This document shows positions 1 to 11,600 of a stretch of DNA of 64,000 nucleotides, piece after piece (positions within the stretch are counted from its first letter, which is position 1; the number at the start of each line of letters is the position of its first letter). The notes under the pieces were generated by a model. The model did no database searches, had not been told where the DNA came from, and saw only the letters and a program-made list of their open reading frames with translations. Origin of the DNA: Amyelois transitella (taxonomy: Eukaryota; Arthropoda; Insecta; Lepidoptera; Pyralidae); assembly GCF_032362555.1 (NCBI RefSeq), contig NC_083507.1, forward strand, positions 2,545,001 to 2,609,000. The letters run 5' to 3'. The position numbers were made by a program, and so were the translations under genes.

Positions 1-105
1 TTTGTAAGCCTATCACTTAGTCGCCTTTTACGACATCCACGGGAAAGAGATGGAATGGTCCTATTCCTTTTTGTATTGGTGCCGGGTACCACACGGCACT
101 TTTAT
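1..105 (-). mobile_element. S1 retroposon, 5' part, cut by window edge
   Basis: Reverse complement of the S1 head (TGCCGTGTGG...). It lies in the first coding intron of gene A. A CATACATACATATAGTCA stretch at 110-131 is probably the tail of another S1 copy. Confidence 0.8.
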
Positions 106-174
106 ACATACATACATACATACATATAGTCAGATCTTTCAATCTCGAAAAGACTGGCAGATAATAAATAGTAC

Positions 175-911
175 CTTTCAAGCAAATCCCGCAGCCGACT
201 CTCGACATTATCCCAAACTAACAAGTTTTGTTTAATAAATCTCGATGAAAATGGAACTTCGCTATTATCGCTCCAAGGTGGTGACGGGAGGTATGGTTTA
301 TTGTCATTCCATGCAGGACTTGGTATATCATTCCATGGAGGTTGATTATCATTCCATATAGGGCTTGATTTATCATCCCATGGTTGTTGATTATCATTCC
401 ATGGAGGGATTGATTCATCTTTCCATGCAGGTCTTGGTTTATCATCCAATGGAGGGCTGGGTGCATCATCCCATGCAGGGCTTGGGTTGTCATTCCATGG
501 AAAGCTTGGTTCATCATTCCATGAAGGGCTGGGTTCATCATTCCATGAAGGGCTTGGACGCTCATCATTCCATGTAGGGTTTTGTTCATCATTCCATGGA
601 GGGCTTGGTTGATTATCATTAAACGGAGGACTTGCTTTATCATTCCACGATGGCAGTGGAAAATCTGATTGTTTATCATTCCACTGACTTGGTTCAGTTT
701 TGAAGACTGACTGCTTCTCATTCGATGGAACTGAGAAATCGTCCCATGACGGTTTTTGTAATGGTCGAGTTTGGGATAGTGATACAATATGTTTACTACT
801 GGTCCAATGTGGGCGGTGTAAACGTGGCGGCGCTAACCCATAGTTTTGGTCAAGCCATTTCCGTCCATTGGACGAGGTAATGAGGAGCGTAGTGAGAATA
901 AGAGAAAACAT
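175..911 (-). CDS. Cluster gene A, first coding exon: secreted WND-repeat protein (partial)
   Basis: I do not recognise this protein. The exon codes for 245 residues plus two bases. Residues 1-16 form a signal peptide (MFSLILTTLL...). Residues about 53-215 are roughly 18 imperfect 8-10-residue repeats of the type SPxWND(E/N), so tryptophan makes up near one residue in ten. The exon then ends in a helical segment with LLVWDNV at 230-236 and LLER at 243-246. The donor (GAAAG then GTACTA on the minus strand, 169-174) falls at the same codon and phase 2 as in gene D, whose first exon ends LSLWDNV...MLQR. That shared ending is why I place A in the cluster. The ATG follows an acceptor-like TTTCAG by 9 bases, as in the other members. 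Later exons would lie left of position 1. Open reading continues to 102 only through intron and S1 sequence. Function unknown; secretion is inferred. Confidence 0.75.
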
Positions 912-1309
912 AGCTGGATCCTGAAATTGAAGAGATTAATTTTAAAGTGGGAGTAAAAGGCGAAGTTTTTATTTTTTTATTTTAACATACTTAATTTCTA
1001 TAAATGCCGACTTAAGTATGTCGTGTAAAAGAATTTTAATGCAATGTTAGCCGATAAGTGAAATGAAATTAGTTTGGAAACCGAACCATTCTTATTGTTG
1101 GTTTGTTGTACTTCTTCTTTTTTAGAGAATCTCGTATAAAATCGGGTACAAATTAGAGTATCTGTCCTAATTTTCTCTTTTGACATAACTATATTAATTT
1201 TTCAAATAAATAATTTTACTATAATTTCTTAAATAATCTATAAAATATTACATACTAGCACATAAGTTAGTTGTTACCTTAAGAATTTTTTAAACACTCA
1301 CCACTCACT

Positions 1310-1525
1310 GCCATGTGGTTCCCGGCCACAATAAAAAAAAGAATAGGACTAGTCCATCTTATTTTCGATGGATTCTTATTTTAGGCAATGGGCTAGAAAC
1401 CTGTCGCTGTTTGAATCTCAATTCTGTTATAAAACCAAACAGCAGAACTTGGCCTATAAGTCTCTTCAGGACTTTTGGCTCTGTCTACCCCGCAAGGCAT
1501 ATAGACGTGACTATATGAATGAACG
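1310..1525 (+). mobile_element. S1 retroposon, internally deleted
   Basis: Head at 1310 and tail GACGTGACTATATGAATGAA. About 45 bases of the usual body, around the GGATGTCG...GGCGACTAAGG segment, are missing. Confidence 0.75.
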
Positions 1526-2254
1526 AAAGGACCACTCACCCCTAGCTGCCAGTTATTTTGAGAAGAAGGATTTTTCTGTTTATATTTATAATACTTATTT
1601 TTTAAACGAAGTCAAACTCCATTTGTCACAAATCAGGATTTATCAACAGTTTTTACGAAAAAAATAATATAAAAAGCAAAAATGTCATCTCGGCGTACTT
1701 ATTACAAACTAATATTTTCTAAAAATGTTTGGCATGTAGTTGTTTCAAAGGATGAAAGTACTGAACCCCTTTGTCGCCTCTTACGATATTCAAGATATCT
1801 TGTTAAATTGGGATTGCAGAGGACCTGGTAGAAGAACTTTTAATAGAAGTACCTTTTTTTTTAATTTGATGAAATTCATATATTTTCAGAAAAAAAATTA
1901 AATGTTGGGAAGCCCTGATTTGCCTTGTAGTTTAAAATACAGACTTATATATTAAATGGAACTATATAATAAGTATATTGTATAACAACATTATTTATTA
2001 AAATTATATGCAATAAAATATAAATACATTGAATCGTTGTATGCGTGAAATAAGGGAAAACATTTTATTTAAAACAAAATTGTATATTAATTAAAAAAAA
2101 TTTGAGCAAGCCGTGGAGAGCCGCCAGGAGAAGTCGAAATCTGTCGGACTGTTACATTTTTCACGGCTAAAACACCGGACCGATTTTGAAGAAATTTTAT
2201 ACAAATGCCGGAATCTGCCGTGTGACTTTTGGAAAAGTTTCATATCGTATTAGG

Positions 2255-2495
2255 CTAAGTAACTAAGGGAAAGATGCTAGACTAGCTAACTAAGGGAAAG
2301 ACTAATAAACTGGGGATTCTTTTTGTGACTGGCAACCACCTTTCCCTGTTTAAGTATCAATTCCATCGTTTTATCTATCTATCGTTAAAATAAGGTCACG
2401 TTCAGCTTTATGGATAGCTGAACGTAGCCTTTTAATATTTTCAAAACTATTGTTTCTGTCTTCCCCGCAAGGGATATAGACGTAATTAGATGTAT
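2255..2495 (+). mobile_element. S1 retroposon, old and degenerate
   Basis: The ACTAAGGGA segment is doubled, and the GGATATAGACGTAATT end followed by ATGTATG is still clear. Head missing. Confidence 0.55.
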
Positions 2496-2642
2496 GTTTT
2501 TATAACATTTTTGATACTCCTTACTACATATGAGCTATTGCTAGTGTTTTTTTACATAAAAGTATCACGAAGGCTCAATCGCTGTTCGACACATTATTTG
2601 CCATTTAATATATATTATCTCTTACTTACGAAAAACGTACAC

Positions 2643-2720
2643 ACATATAATCACGTCTTTGTCCCTTACGAGATAGACAGAACCAACAGTATTGCCACTT
2701 TCAGCTGAATGGCAAAGTTA
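2643..2720 (-). mobile_element. S1 fragment, 3' end
   Basis: ATAATCACGTCTTTGTCCC and GACAGAACCAACAGT match the reversed S1 3' end. Confidence 0.5.
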
Positions 2721-2917
2721 TGGGGTCGGGAGAGAAAATATAGCTTTTTTATTGGCCTTGCCCTTGGTTGACTTTAAAGATCTGGCATCTGGCACACACT
2801 ATTTTTTTTTTATCTAGTTACCACACTAGAAAAAACTTTACGGCATTTTCACTTACCTACATTTCTACGAAAACACGCAGGTGAAGCCGTGGCTCAAACC
2901 TAGTTTATCATCCCAGG

Positions 2918-2996
2918 CAGACACGGTGACCGTTCGACCGGACGCGGCCGTCGGACGTCGAGCCGTCGATTGCATCCGGTACCGTGTCCGGCTGAC
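2918..2996 (+). repeat. GC-rich repeat, copy 1
   Basis: A 79-base GC-rich block (ACCGGACGCGGCCG, AGCCGTCGATTG) in AT-rich DNA. A reversed copy lies at 19185-19262. Confidence 0.7.
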
Positions 2997-3079
2997 ATGT
3001 GCTGAAGGAAAATTGCATTGATAACATTATCATGAGTTTCAGTTTTTAGAGCAAAATTTGCTCCTACAAACTATTGCCG

Positions 3080-3337
3080 TGCCGTGTGGTTCCCGGCACC
3101 AATACAAAAAAGAATAGGACCACTCCATCTCTTTCCCATGGATGTCGTACAAGGCGACTAAGGGATAGGCTTATAAAATTGCGATCCTTTTTTTAGGCGA
3201 TGGGCTAGCAACCTATTTGGATCTGAATTCCATCATTAAGCCGAGCAGCTGAATGTGGCCATTCTGTATTTTCGGGACTGTTTGCTCTGTCTACCCCATA
3301 AGGGATATAGACGTGACTATATGTATGTATGTATGTA
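3080..3337 (+). mobile_element. S1 retroposon, near full length
   Basis: GCCGTGTGGTTCCCGGC head to (ATGT)n tail. Flanked by short AAACTATT direct repeats, a likely target duplication. Confidence 0.85.
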
Positions 3338-3474
3338 AAAACTATTTGTTCTAACTAATTTCACTAGATTACAACTGAGTCAGTTGTAACTTATATTGTA
3401 ATATTTTCTTATTGTGAGTTAGTTATACCATTTTTACACACACTTTTTTAACAAAAATATAAATTTATACAAAT

Positions 3475-3687
3475 TATACAAATTGAATTAGCCTCGAAGT
3501 AATTCGGAGACTTGTGTTACGAGATACTAACTCAATGATACTATAGTTTATAAACACTTACATAGAGATAAACATCCAAGACCCAGGCCAATCAAAAAAA
3601 GTACGTTACACATCATGCCCTGGCCGGGATTCGAACCCGGGACCTACTGAGTCACAGACAAGCACACTACCGCTGCGCCACAGAAAC
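3475..3687 (-). mobile_element. S2 tRNA-derived SINE
   Basis: Reversed copy with tRNA-like head (GCTGCGCCACAG reversed box A, GGATTCGAACC reversed box B) and the shared body GGCCAATCA...AACTCAATG. The 5S-free, tRNA-type head marks it as Pol III derived. Confidence 0.8.
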
Positions 3688-4077
3688 TGCATAAACTTTG
3701 TTTCTGATTTCGGTACCTGACCAGATTGGAATTCTTCTTCTTCTTCGTCGTTGCCTTTTCCCACTTTCTACGTGTGGGTCGGCACAGTATGTTAGTATTG
3801 GAATTACCAGTAAGTTAATACTTCGTTTTTAAAATACATTTTCATCATGGAAGGTACACACATACACATACATAGGTAAATACATTATTGATACTTACTA
3901 TAGTCCATTATAAAATTACAATTAAATAAAGAGAAATTAAACGATTTTATGCTTCACGCAAACAAAAGATTTAAAATCAATTTGTAAATCAATTTCTTGC
4001 CCATAGACTTTACATTATAACTTAATTCAATTAAACGTAAGTATAAATATTGATGTTATCAATGTCACTGATAACAT

Positions 4078-4140
4078 ACATATACAAATAATCACGTTTT
4101 TATCCCTTACGGGGTAAGCAGAGCCAACAGTCTCGTTTAC
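4078..4140 (-). mobile_element. S1 fragment, 3' end
   Basis: AATCACGTTTTTATCCC, GGGGTAAGCAGAGCCAACAGT. Confidence 0.5.
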
Positions 4141-4659
4141 GCTAGACAGCAGACACCCTTTTTTTACTGTATTCTATTTCTTTATTACGTTTGTGAGGAA
4201 TAATCTCAAAAAGTACTGGACCGATTTCGATAATATTTGGCACAGACATAGGCGTAACCTTTAGTATTTCATAGGCTATCTTTGATCTATCGCTTTTAAG
4301 TGAGCATGAAAATTGGAACTCCACGAAGCCAAAGTCTCAAAAATTGTAGTCGGAGTATACTCTGGTAAAGTTCAGAAATCTTCTTTATAAAGAATGGTTT
4401 TTTTCTAAATTCATTTTGTTATTCATAAAATTCTGTAAAAAATTCCAAGCGATGAAACAAATATCCAATGAAAATTTCAAATCAATTTCATATGCAAAAT
4501 ACCTGCACGTCGATGAATTTGTACGAATTTACCCGAAACTTTGTTATTGGTTCTGTATAATCTCTAAATGCCGAACGATGATTATAACCTAAAAAGAAAA
4601 CGCTGTTCTGAACTTTAGATTTCATGACGGAGTCAAAGAATAGTGAACGTAGATGGATC

Positions 4660-4805
4660 ACTTCATAGTATAAAGCAAAGTCGCTTCCCGCGTCTGTATG
4701 TATGTATGATTAGATCTTTAAAATTATACAACGGATTTTGGATTTTTTTTTAATTGATACAAAGAGTTATTAAAGAGGAAGGTTTATATCTAATTATAAA
4801 TGTTA
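4660..4805 (-). repeat. Dispersed repeat, reversed copy of the one at 9310-9465
   Basis: ATAGTATAAAGCAAAGTCGC and GAGGAAGGTTTATAT match the reverse of 9310-9465 (GCGACTTTGTTTTATACTAT, AAAACCTTCCTCTTG). Common interspersed lepidopteran sequence; class not resolved. Confidence 0.5.
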
Positions 4806-4810
4806 CCCGC

Positions 4811-5096
4811 AGTGCCGTGTTGTTCCTGGTACAATGCCGTGTGGTTCCCGGTACCAATAGAAAATAGAACCACTTCATCACTTTCCCATGGATGTCGTAA
4901 AAGGCGACTAAGAGATATGCTTACAAACTTGGGATTCTTCTTTTAGGCGACGGGCTAGCAACCTGTCACTTTATATGAATCTCAATTCTATCAGTAAGCC
5001 AAACAGCTGAACGTGGCCTATCAGTATTTTCAAGAACGTTGGCTATGTCTACCTCGCAAGGGATATAGAAGTGATTATATGTAAGTATGTATGTAA
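4811..5096 (+). mobile_element. S1 retroposon with doubled head
   Basis: The 5' head occurs twice in a row (GTGCCGTGTTGTTCCTGG, then ATGCCGTGTGGTTCCCGG) before one full body and tail. Confidence 0.8.
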
Positions 5097-5379
5097 ATGC
5101 TACCCGTGTGAAGCCGGGATGCGTCGCTGGTAACACAAAATTCCCTAGTTCTATATTTCACCTCTTTGGAGAGGAGTCAGCATTATAGTTTGTATATACT
5201 CGAATTAGGTATTATAAATTTAAAGAGCGTCGTGGTACTCGTGGTGGTCGAATAGGTAAAATTCCCGGCAGAAGATGTATGGGCATAAATGTCACAGGTT
5301 CATTTCCACGGCAGTCAGGTTATTTTCGAAAATTCGTTTAGAAGTACATTCGTTTGAATACTACCAAATGCTCGTGAGG

Positions 5380-5520
5380 AAAAACATCGTAAGGAAACCA
5401 GCACATTCAGGCAACTGGATTTGTCACCGTGATCGATCCAATACATTATTAATAATTGCGGAGGTCAAATGGAAGTCGCTTCGTGTAAAAACCTGATTCA
5501 CCCAATTGAGGATCCATCCA
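5380..5520 (+). repeat. Dispersed repeat with GTCGCTTCGTG module
   Basis: GGAAGTCGCTTCGTGTAAAA and CCTGATTCACCCA recur at 13028-13080 and, reversed, near 41690-41755. It directly precedes an S2 copy here. Confidence 0.45.
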
Positions 5521-5522
5521 TT

Positions 5523-5760
5523 GACGGCCTCTGTGGCGCAGCGGTAGTGCGCTTGTCTGTGACACCAGGGGTCCCGGGTTCGAATCCCGGCCAGGGCATG
5601 ATGAGAAACGAACTTTCTCTGATTGGCCTGGGTCTTGGATGTTTATCTATATAAATATTTATTATAAAATATAGTATCGTTGAGTTAGTATCTCGTAACA
5701 CAAGTCTCGAACTTACTTCGAGGCTAACTCAATCAGAGTAATTTGTCCCGTAGGTATATA
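5523..5760 (+). mobile_element. S2 tRNA-derived SINE, reference copy
   Basis: Box A TGGCGCAGCGG at 5533-5543 and box B GGTTCGAATCC at 5577-5587 have tRNA spacing. A unique body follows (GATTGGCCTGGGTCTTGG, GTATCTCGTAACACAAG, AACTCAATC) to a TCCCGT-TATA end. It is not a functional tRNA: no clean acceptor pairing is seen and the sequence runs on as the SINE body. Confidence 0.85.
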
Positions 5761-5944
5761 TCCCGTATATTATGGTCAAAAGCCATACTCCAGGCTCCAC
5801 TCCAGAGCGGTGAGGATGGAACCGGGAAAGCCATACGAAGAAGATGATATTCTTTTAAAATCATAGTTTATAATAAAAATACTCTCGACTTCCCACCTTG
5901 TAGTTATAATCTTTATTTCTATAGTTGCTTGTTATTCTTTGACG

Positions 5945-6030
5945 TTGCACTCCAGGGGTTGTTGCGGGGTCATTGACCCCCCACCCTCGTCTACGCCCGT
6001 CCACGAGACTGTTACACACAATAAAATGAA
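5945..6030 (+). other. Short palindrome GGGGTCA-T-TGACCCC
   Basis: A perfect 7-base inverted repeat lies in a C-rich patch near 5968-5982. No gene is visible here; possible transposon debris. Confidence 0.3.
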
Positions 6031-6364
6031 CAAGTTTACGTTGCGAATTGAAATTGTGATTCATTCAATTTGGTACATTGAAACGAAACATACTCAAACG
6101 AAAGTTTTGTACAAATATTTAATTATTTCCGTTATTGATTCGATTATTAATTGGATTAGATTTTGCTGAAAATAATAATTTTATCAATATTAGGCAAAGG
6201 GTTTCTTTTTAGTATGTACTTCATATTCATACTTCCATATAACAAAGTGCTTTTGACTGACGGTTTGACTGACAGACAACGCTCATCTAAAACTACGAAA
6301 TAAAGAATCCGTGTATGTGGCCCAAACTAAACTAGAGATTTAAAATTTTGGGTGCAGTTCCCAA

Positions 6365-6482
6365 TATTAAGATAGAATTGAGATTAAGCCAAATAGTTGC
6401 ACGTGGCCTTCCGGTCTTTCCAAGGCTGTTGGCTCTGTCTACCCTACAAGGGATATAGACGTGATTTTATATATGTATGTAA
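6365..6482 (+). mobile_element. S1 fragment, 3' half
   Basis: GAATTGAGATTAAGCC to GATATAGACGTGATTTTAT and ATGTATG. A CTAG|T end of a Helitron-like remnant follows at 6592-6595. Confidence 0.65.
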
Positions 6483-6971
6483 TATCCAATTATTGGTTGG
6501 TCTTGGGATCACTTAAAGTTCCCGGAATTCCAGCGGGAAGAAAAATTTGTGGATTTTCTCGCTTTAGGCGGGCGCAGCCGCGGACGTACTTCTAGTAAAT
6601 TAAAAATCGCAATGAATGTTTGTGTGTCTGGTCTACCCGTTGGACTAATGGAAATTATATATCAGAAATATTAATTTGCCAATTGGCAATTAATATAATT
6701 GTTTTAAGTGAATAGAGCCATGAATTGGTGTGATTTTATATAAAGGCAGTTGAATTTCTGGATCACCGTCGTCTACCTGACGTTACTTCTAGTTGTGTCC
6801 TGTATGGAGAAGAACCCAGGGTCCGCCTTTGACCCACGATTGTGTAAGCCAGGTTTTTGCTACTAACAAATACAATAACTATAATAATATGTATTAAGCG
6901 ATGCCCGTCTGACCTCCATTACCTTAGCAACGTACCTAACCTGTATCACATCGTATTTTTAAAGTTGCTAA

Positions 6972-7260
6972 TCTATACTAATATTATTGTAAAGTTGCTA
7001 ATCTATACTAATATAGTTGAAGAGTTTGTTTGTTTGAACGCGCTAATCTCAGGAACTACTGATTCGAATTGAAGAATCCTTTTTGTATTTAATAGACCAT
7101 TTATCGAGGAAGGCTATATATGATCATCACGCTGCAACTATTAGGAGCGAAGAAATAATGGAGAATGTGAAAAAAATCGGGGAAAATTAATAATTAATTG
7201 AGGGCTTCAATGATGCCCAAAATAACTATTCCACGCGGACGAAGTCGCGGGCACAGCTAG
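6972..7260 (+). mobile_element. Helitron-like non-autonomous element
   Basis: It begins TCTATACTAATATTAT after an A and ends CACAGCTAG before a T. A GC hairpin (CGCGGAC-GAA-GTCGCG) lies just before the end. A|TC...CTAG|T insertion and a 3' hairpin are Helitron hallmarks. The first ~30 bases are doubled. A second copy lies at 16484-16769. Confidence 0.8.
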
Positions 7261-7699
7261 TACATATAATATGACTAGTAAAAGGGCAAAGGTTATTTAG
7301 TAACATAGTTTGAACGTGGTGGTTGATTTCATTAAAATAATCTGGCGGCGCACGATGCGTGATATTGCTAAAGGATAATAAAATTACCGCCATCACATAT
7401 TAAGGCTGTATTAGGAAGGCCTTCGTTAACCAGCTTTGTTAAAAGGAGGTTCTTGGTAGTACATTAACGTTTTAGGAAATTGGAAGGCAAATGTAAATTG
7501 TGATAGTTAAGTTGATAATCAATTCTTTTTATTAATGTTTTGGTCTTTTTCTTATTCATTCTAGTTGGTTAGTCTACTAACTAGCTGTTGCACACTACTT
7601 CGTTAAAACATTCACACATATACCTTACGTAATAATTAGGTACCAGATTTTTACGAGTAAAATCATACCCATGTTGGTTTCAAACTTGTAATGACCATA

Positions 7700-7815
7700 C
7701 TTACCTACATATCCCTTACGGGGTAGACAGGGCCACCAGTTTAGAAAAGGTCACTTTGAGCTCGATGGAATAATGAGGGAATTGAGATCCAGATGGACAG
7801 GTTGCTATGCTATAG
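7700..7815 (-). mobile_element. S1 fragment, 3' half
   Basis: TATCCCTTACGGGGTAGACAG to GACAGGTTGCTA, reversed. Confidence 0.6.
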
Positions 7816-8692
7816 TTTATAAACCAATCCCTTGACTGACTTTTACAAACTGCCCGCGATCGGGAGAAGCAGCTACCATAGACTGATATTGATGATGAAA
7901 TACAGAGTATATAAGAAAAAAAACCTCTCATTCAAATGCTTCAATATTTAATTACAATAACAAACAAAAATCAAGCCATAGAGATCCTCTGAAGACACAG
8001 TTTGTTTAAGCTTAATTAGTCTAACTAGTATTAAATAACAATAATACTAAAATATAAGTAATGACTGTTGTTTGAACCTAAATAAGTAAGGGTGAGAGTG
8101 AGGTCGTGAGTCTTTGACAAACATTTTAATGTAGTTGGGTGTTCGTATACTGCAAAAGTTATTAAACAATGAAAAAATTCATTTTAAAACGCATTAAACG
8201 ATACCACACAATTACAAACTACGCGTGTTATAAATAATCTAGTGTATATTTGAAAAAAAAAAAAGTTAATTCAATTTCTTTGGTGTGTTCTTTTATTTTC
8301 GCAATATATATAGATAACTTTATTTCAAATACTAGTTATTATTGTTGACTTTTATGAATGTAAACCATAAAAGCATTGTATTATATCCATGGACAGTCTG
8401 GGGCGTTTATATCTGTCCCACTCTCTATAAAAACGAAGGTCATAGTCAACACAGATACATTTGCGCCTGAATCTATTAAAAAATGAAAGAGCGCATAGAC
8501 AACTTTGTACAGTCGCCTGCTAAGAAACTTCCTCAATTCATACAAAACAAAACCGTAAGGGGTTTAACTTTTTAAGCAGACTGTAAACATTACAAGCACA
8601 GAAAATTGGTCAAGTGTGTTACATTGTCACTAATTATAAAACACATCTAGATTACTTACCCACCGTGGTGTTTGTACAATAACTTCCTAATA
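7816..8692. other. Gene-free stretch 3' of gene B
   Basis: AT-rich DNA with no coding frame, TIR pair or known repeat that I can support. It would include the 3' UTR of gene B. Confidence 0.4.
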
Positions 8693-11600
8693 TTAACAAT
8701 ATAATGAAGATACCAGCAGCCCCTTTAGATTCCAGATGTAATCCAGGATATCTCCCTTGTTATCTAGGAGATAAGGCAGGACATCCCGATCGAGAGCAAC
8801 CTCCATTAGACGCATGTCGTTGTCCACTAAAACCTTTGCCAAACTGCCGATTGCATTGAGCCTCTGCAAGTAGTAAGTAAGCATACATACATACATACAT
8901 ATGGTCACGTCTATATCCATTGCGGGGTAGACAGAGCCAACAGTCTTGAAACGACTGTATGGCCACGTTCAGCTATTTGGCTTAGTGATAGAATTGAGAT
9001 TCAAAAAGTGACAGGTTGCTAGCCCATCGCCTAAAAAAGAATCCCAAATTTGTAAGCCTATCCCTTAGTTGCCTTTTACGACATCCATGGGAAAGAGATG
9101 GAGTGGTCCTATTCTTTTTTTTTGTATTGGTGCCGGAAACCACACGGCACTTATTTATATTTAAATACGTCACTTACCGGGACAAGTTCCATAAGTTCAG
9201 GATCCTGATTCACTGCTCGGTCCACGACTCTGTTGCATTCATAGTCGCCCAAATTATCGCAGACATTATCAACTAGTTCGTTGAGCTGATAACAAAAACA
9301 AAAATTGTACGGGTGCAAAATTATAAATGTTATTATACATAAAAACCTTCCTCTTGAATCACTCTACCTGTTACAAAAAACCGCATCAAAATCCGTTGCG
9401 TAATTTTAAAGATTTAAGCATACAGACAAACAGACTAAAATAGCGACTTTGTTTTATACTATGTAGTGATGCGAAAGTTTGTGAGCATGTCAGTATGGAT
9501 GTTTGTTACTCTTTCACGCAAAAACTACTGAACCGATTACGATGAAATTTGGTATGTAGGTAGCTGAAAACTCAGAATTACATTTAGGCTACTTTTTAAT
9601 TCCGGAGTCCCCGCGGGATTAATTCCACGCGGACGAAGTCGCGGGCAGCCTATTGTTTTAAAATAAACTAACGATCCGCCCCGGCTTCGCGCCGGTATAA
9701 TTTAAAATAAACCTTACTCAGAAAATCCTTTTCCCAACTCTTTCAAACAGGCACAAACTGAATAATTTTTGGAGGTTAGCGCATACATACAGACAGAGAG
9801 AATAGAGGAGCTTTAGGAGATATACAAACACCATGGGACCACTCCATTTCTTACCCATGGATGTCGTAAAAGGCGACTAAGGGATAGGCATATAAACTTG
9901 GGATTCTTTTTTAAGCAATCAGCTAGCAACCTGTCACTGTTCGAATCTCAATTACATCATTGGGCCGAATAGCTGAACATGGCTTATCGGTGTTTTCAAG
10001 TCTATCGGCTCTGTCTGCCCCGCAAGGGATATAGACGTAACTATATGTATGTATATACTAACAGGAAGCATAACTGCCATGGTAGCATTAGCTACTTGCA
10101 GTACTGTTTCGGCCATTGCGTCAGGGTTCTCCAAGATATCCGGCACGAGTGTCTGAAGATACACGTCGTACAAGTTGCTATATAAATTGCTAGAAAAATA
10201 AACAAATATGAAATTAAATTTTAGTTTGTAATCAACTTTGTTTTTTTTTTTTCTTTTTTTATAAGTAAGTAGTTTTACTTTTAATTTGGGTTCATTTTTT
10301 ATTATTATTTATATTAAATCTAAATAAAAATGAAAAGTCAATGCTTTAAAAAAAAAATTAATTTTTAATTATAATTTGTCGTGTGGTTCCCGGCACCAAT
10401 ACAAAAAATAATAGGAGCAGTCCATCTCTTTCCCATGGATGTCGTAAAAGGCGACTAAGGGATAGGCTTACAAACTTTGGATTCTTTTTATGCGACGGGC
10501 TAGCAACCTGTCACGTGGCCTGTCAGTTTTTGCAAGACTGTTGGCTCTGTCTACCCCGCAAGGGATATAGACGTGATTTTATGTATGTATGTATGTAATA
10601 TGAAGTAAGGGAAAGGCTAAAATAATAACTTGGCATAATTTTTTTTTGCCGATGGGCTAGCAACCTTTACTATTTGATTCTCTATTTCATCATAAAGCCA
10701 TACACCTACAGCTGAGCGTAGCCTTTCAGACTTTTCGAGACTATTGGCTCTGTTTGCCTCGCAAAAGGATATAGACGTAAAAAAAGTGAAGTCGTTCCTT
10801 TGATTTAGCTGTTATCTGTAAATCTAGATATAGCCGATCTAAGGTTTTGATATTTGATTTGAAACGAAAACTAAATACAATTAAATCTAATTAAAAAAAT
10901 ATTAAATTATAATTAATACGAGTAGTTAATCTAAAAAAATGTAATATCAACTACTCCGACTCAAAAGTAGAAACCGGCTTTGAGAGATTTTGATTCAAAA
11001 GTAATTAACTGAGTGAAAAAAGTGTTTAAAAAAAGAAAAAGACTACTCCGTCTCATTCCCATGGATGTCGTGAAAGGCGACTAGGGAATAGGCTTAACTT
11101 GGGATTCTTTTTTTAAGCGATGGGCTAGCAACCTGTCACTATTTTAATCACAATTCTATCATTAAGGCAAACAGCTGAACGTGGCCTTTCAGTCTTTTTC
11201 AAGACTGTTGGCTCTGTCTACTCCGCAAGGGATACAGACGTGATTATGTATGTACTAATTAACACTCACTCAGGTAAGCATCGGGCAGTTAAAGCAGTCT
11301 GTAAAGTGAATCCGGCCATGAGTAAATAGTGCAAACTCGGGTCCGTAGGCTCAAAACTCTCCTGACAACTAGAACAAGGATATTTCAGTAAATACTTATT
11401 GGTGTATGGATATACAGGGTGACATTTAAAACAACTGCATCCTTTTAAACATAGACTATACCCATGTTTCTGAGCTGTTTGAGCCTATTAAGGCATAGGC
11501 CGGGGTGATATGACGTATTTAGGATCGTGGATTTTGATACTTTTATTTTTTTTTGTACTTTCTGAAATATGAACCGATATTTTTCTTTTAACGATTTTAA

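Noticed and set aside
4142..4324. 60-codon minus frame with ordinary codon mix
   Set aside because: Sequence (GGACCGATTTCGATAATATT) looks like common dispersed repeat, not a gene.
5523..5596. tRNA gene-like sequence with perfect A and B boxes
   Set aside because: It recurs six times with the same non-tRNA body and tail, so it is the head of the S2 SINE rather than a working tRNA gene.
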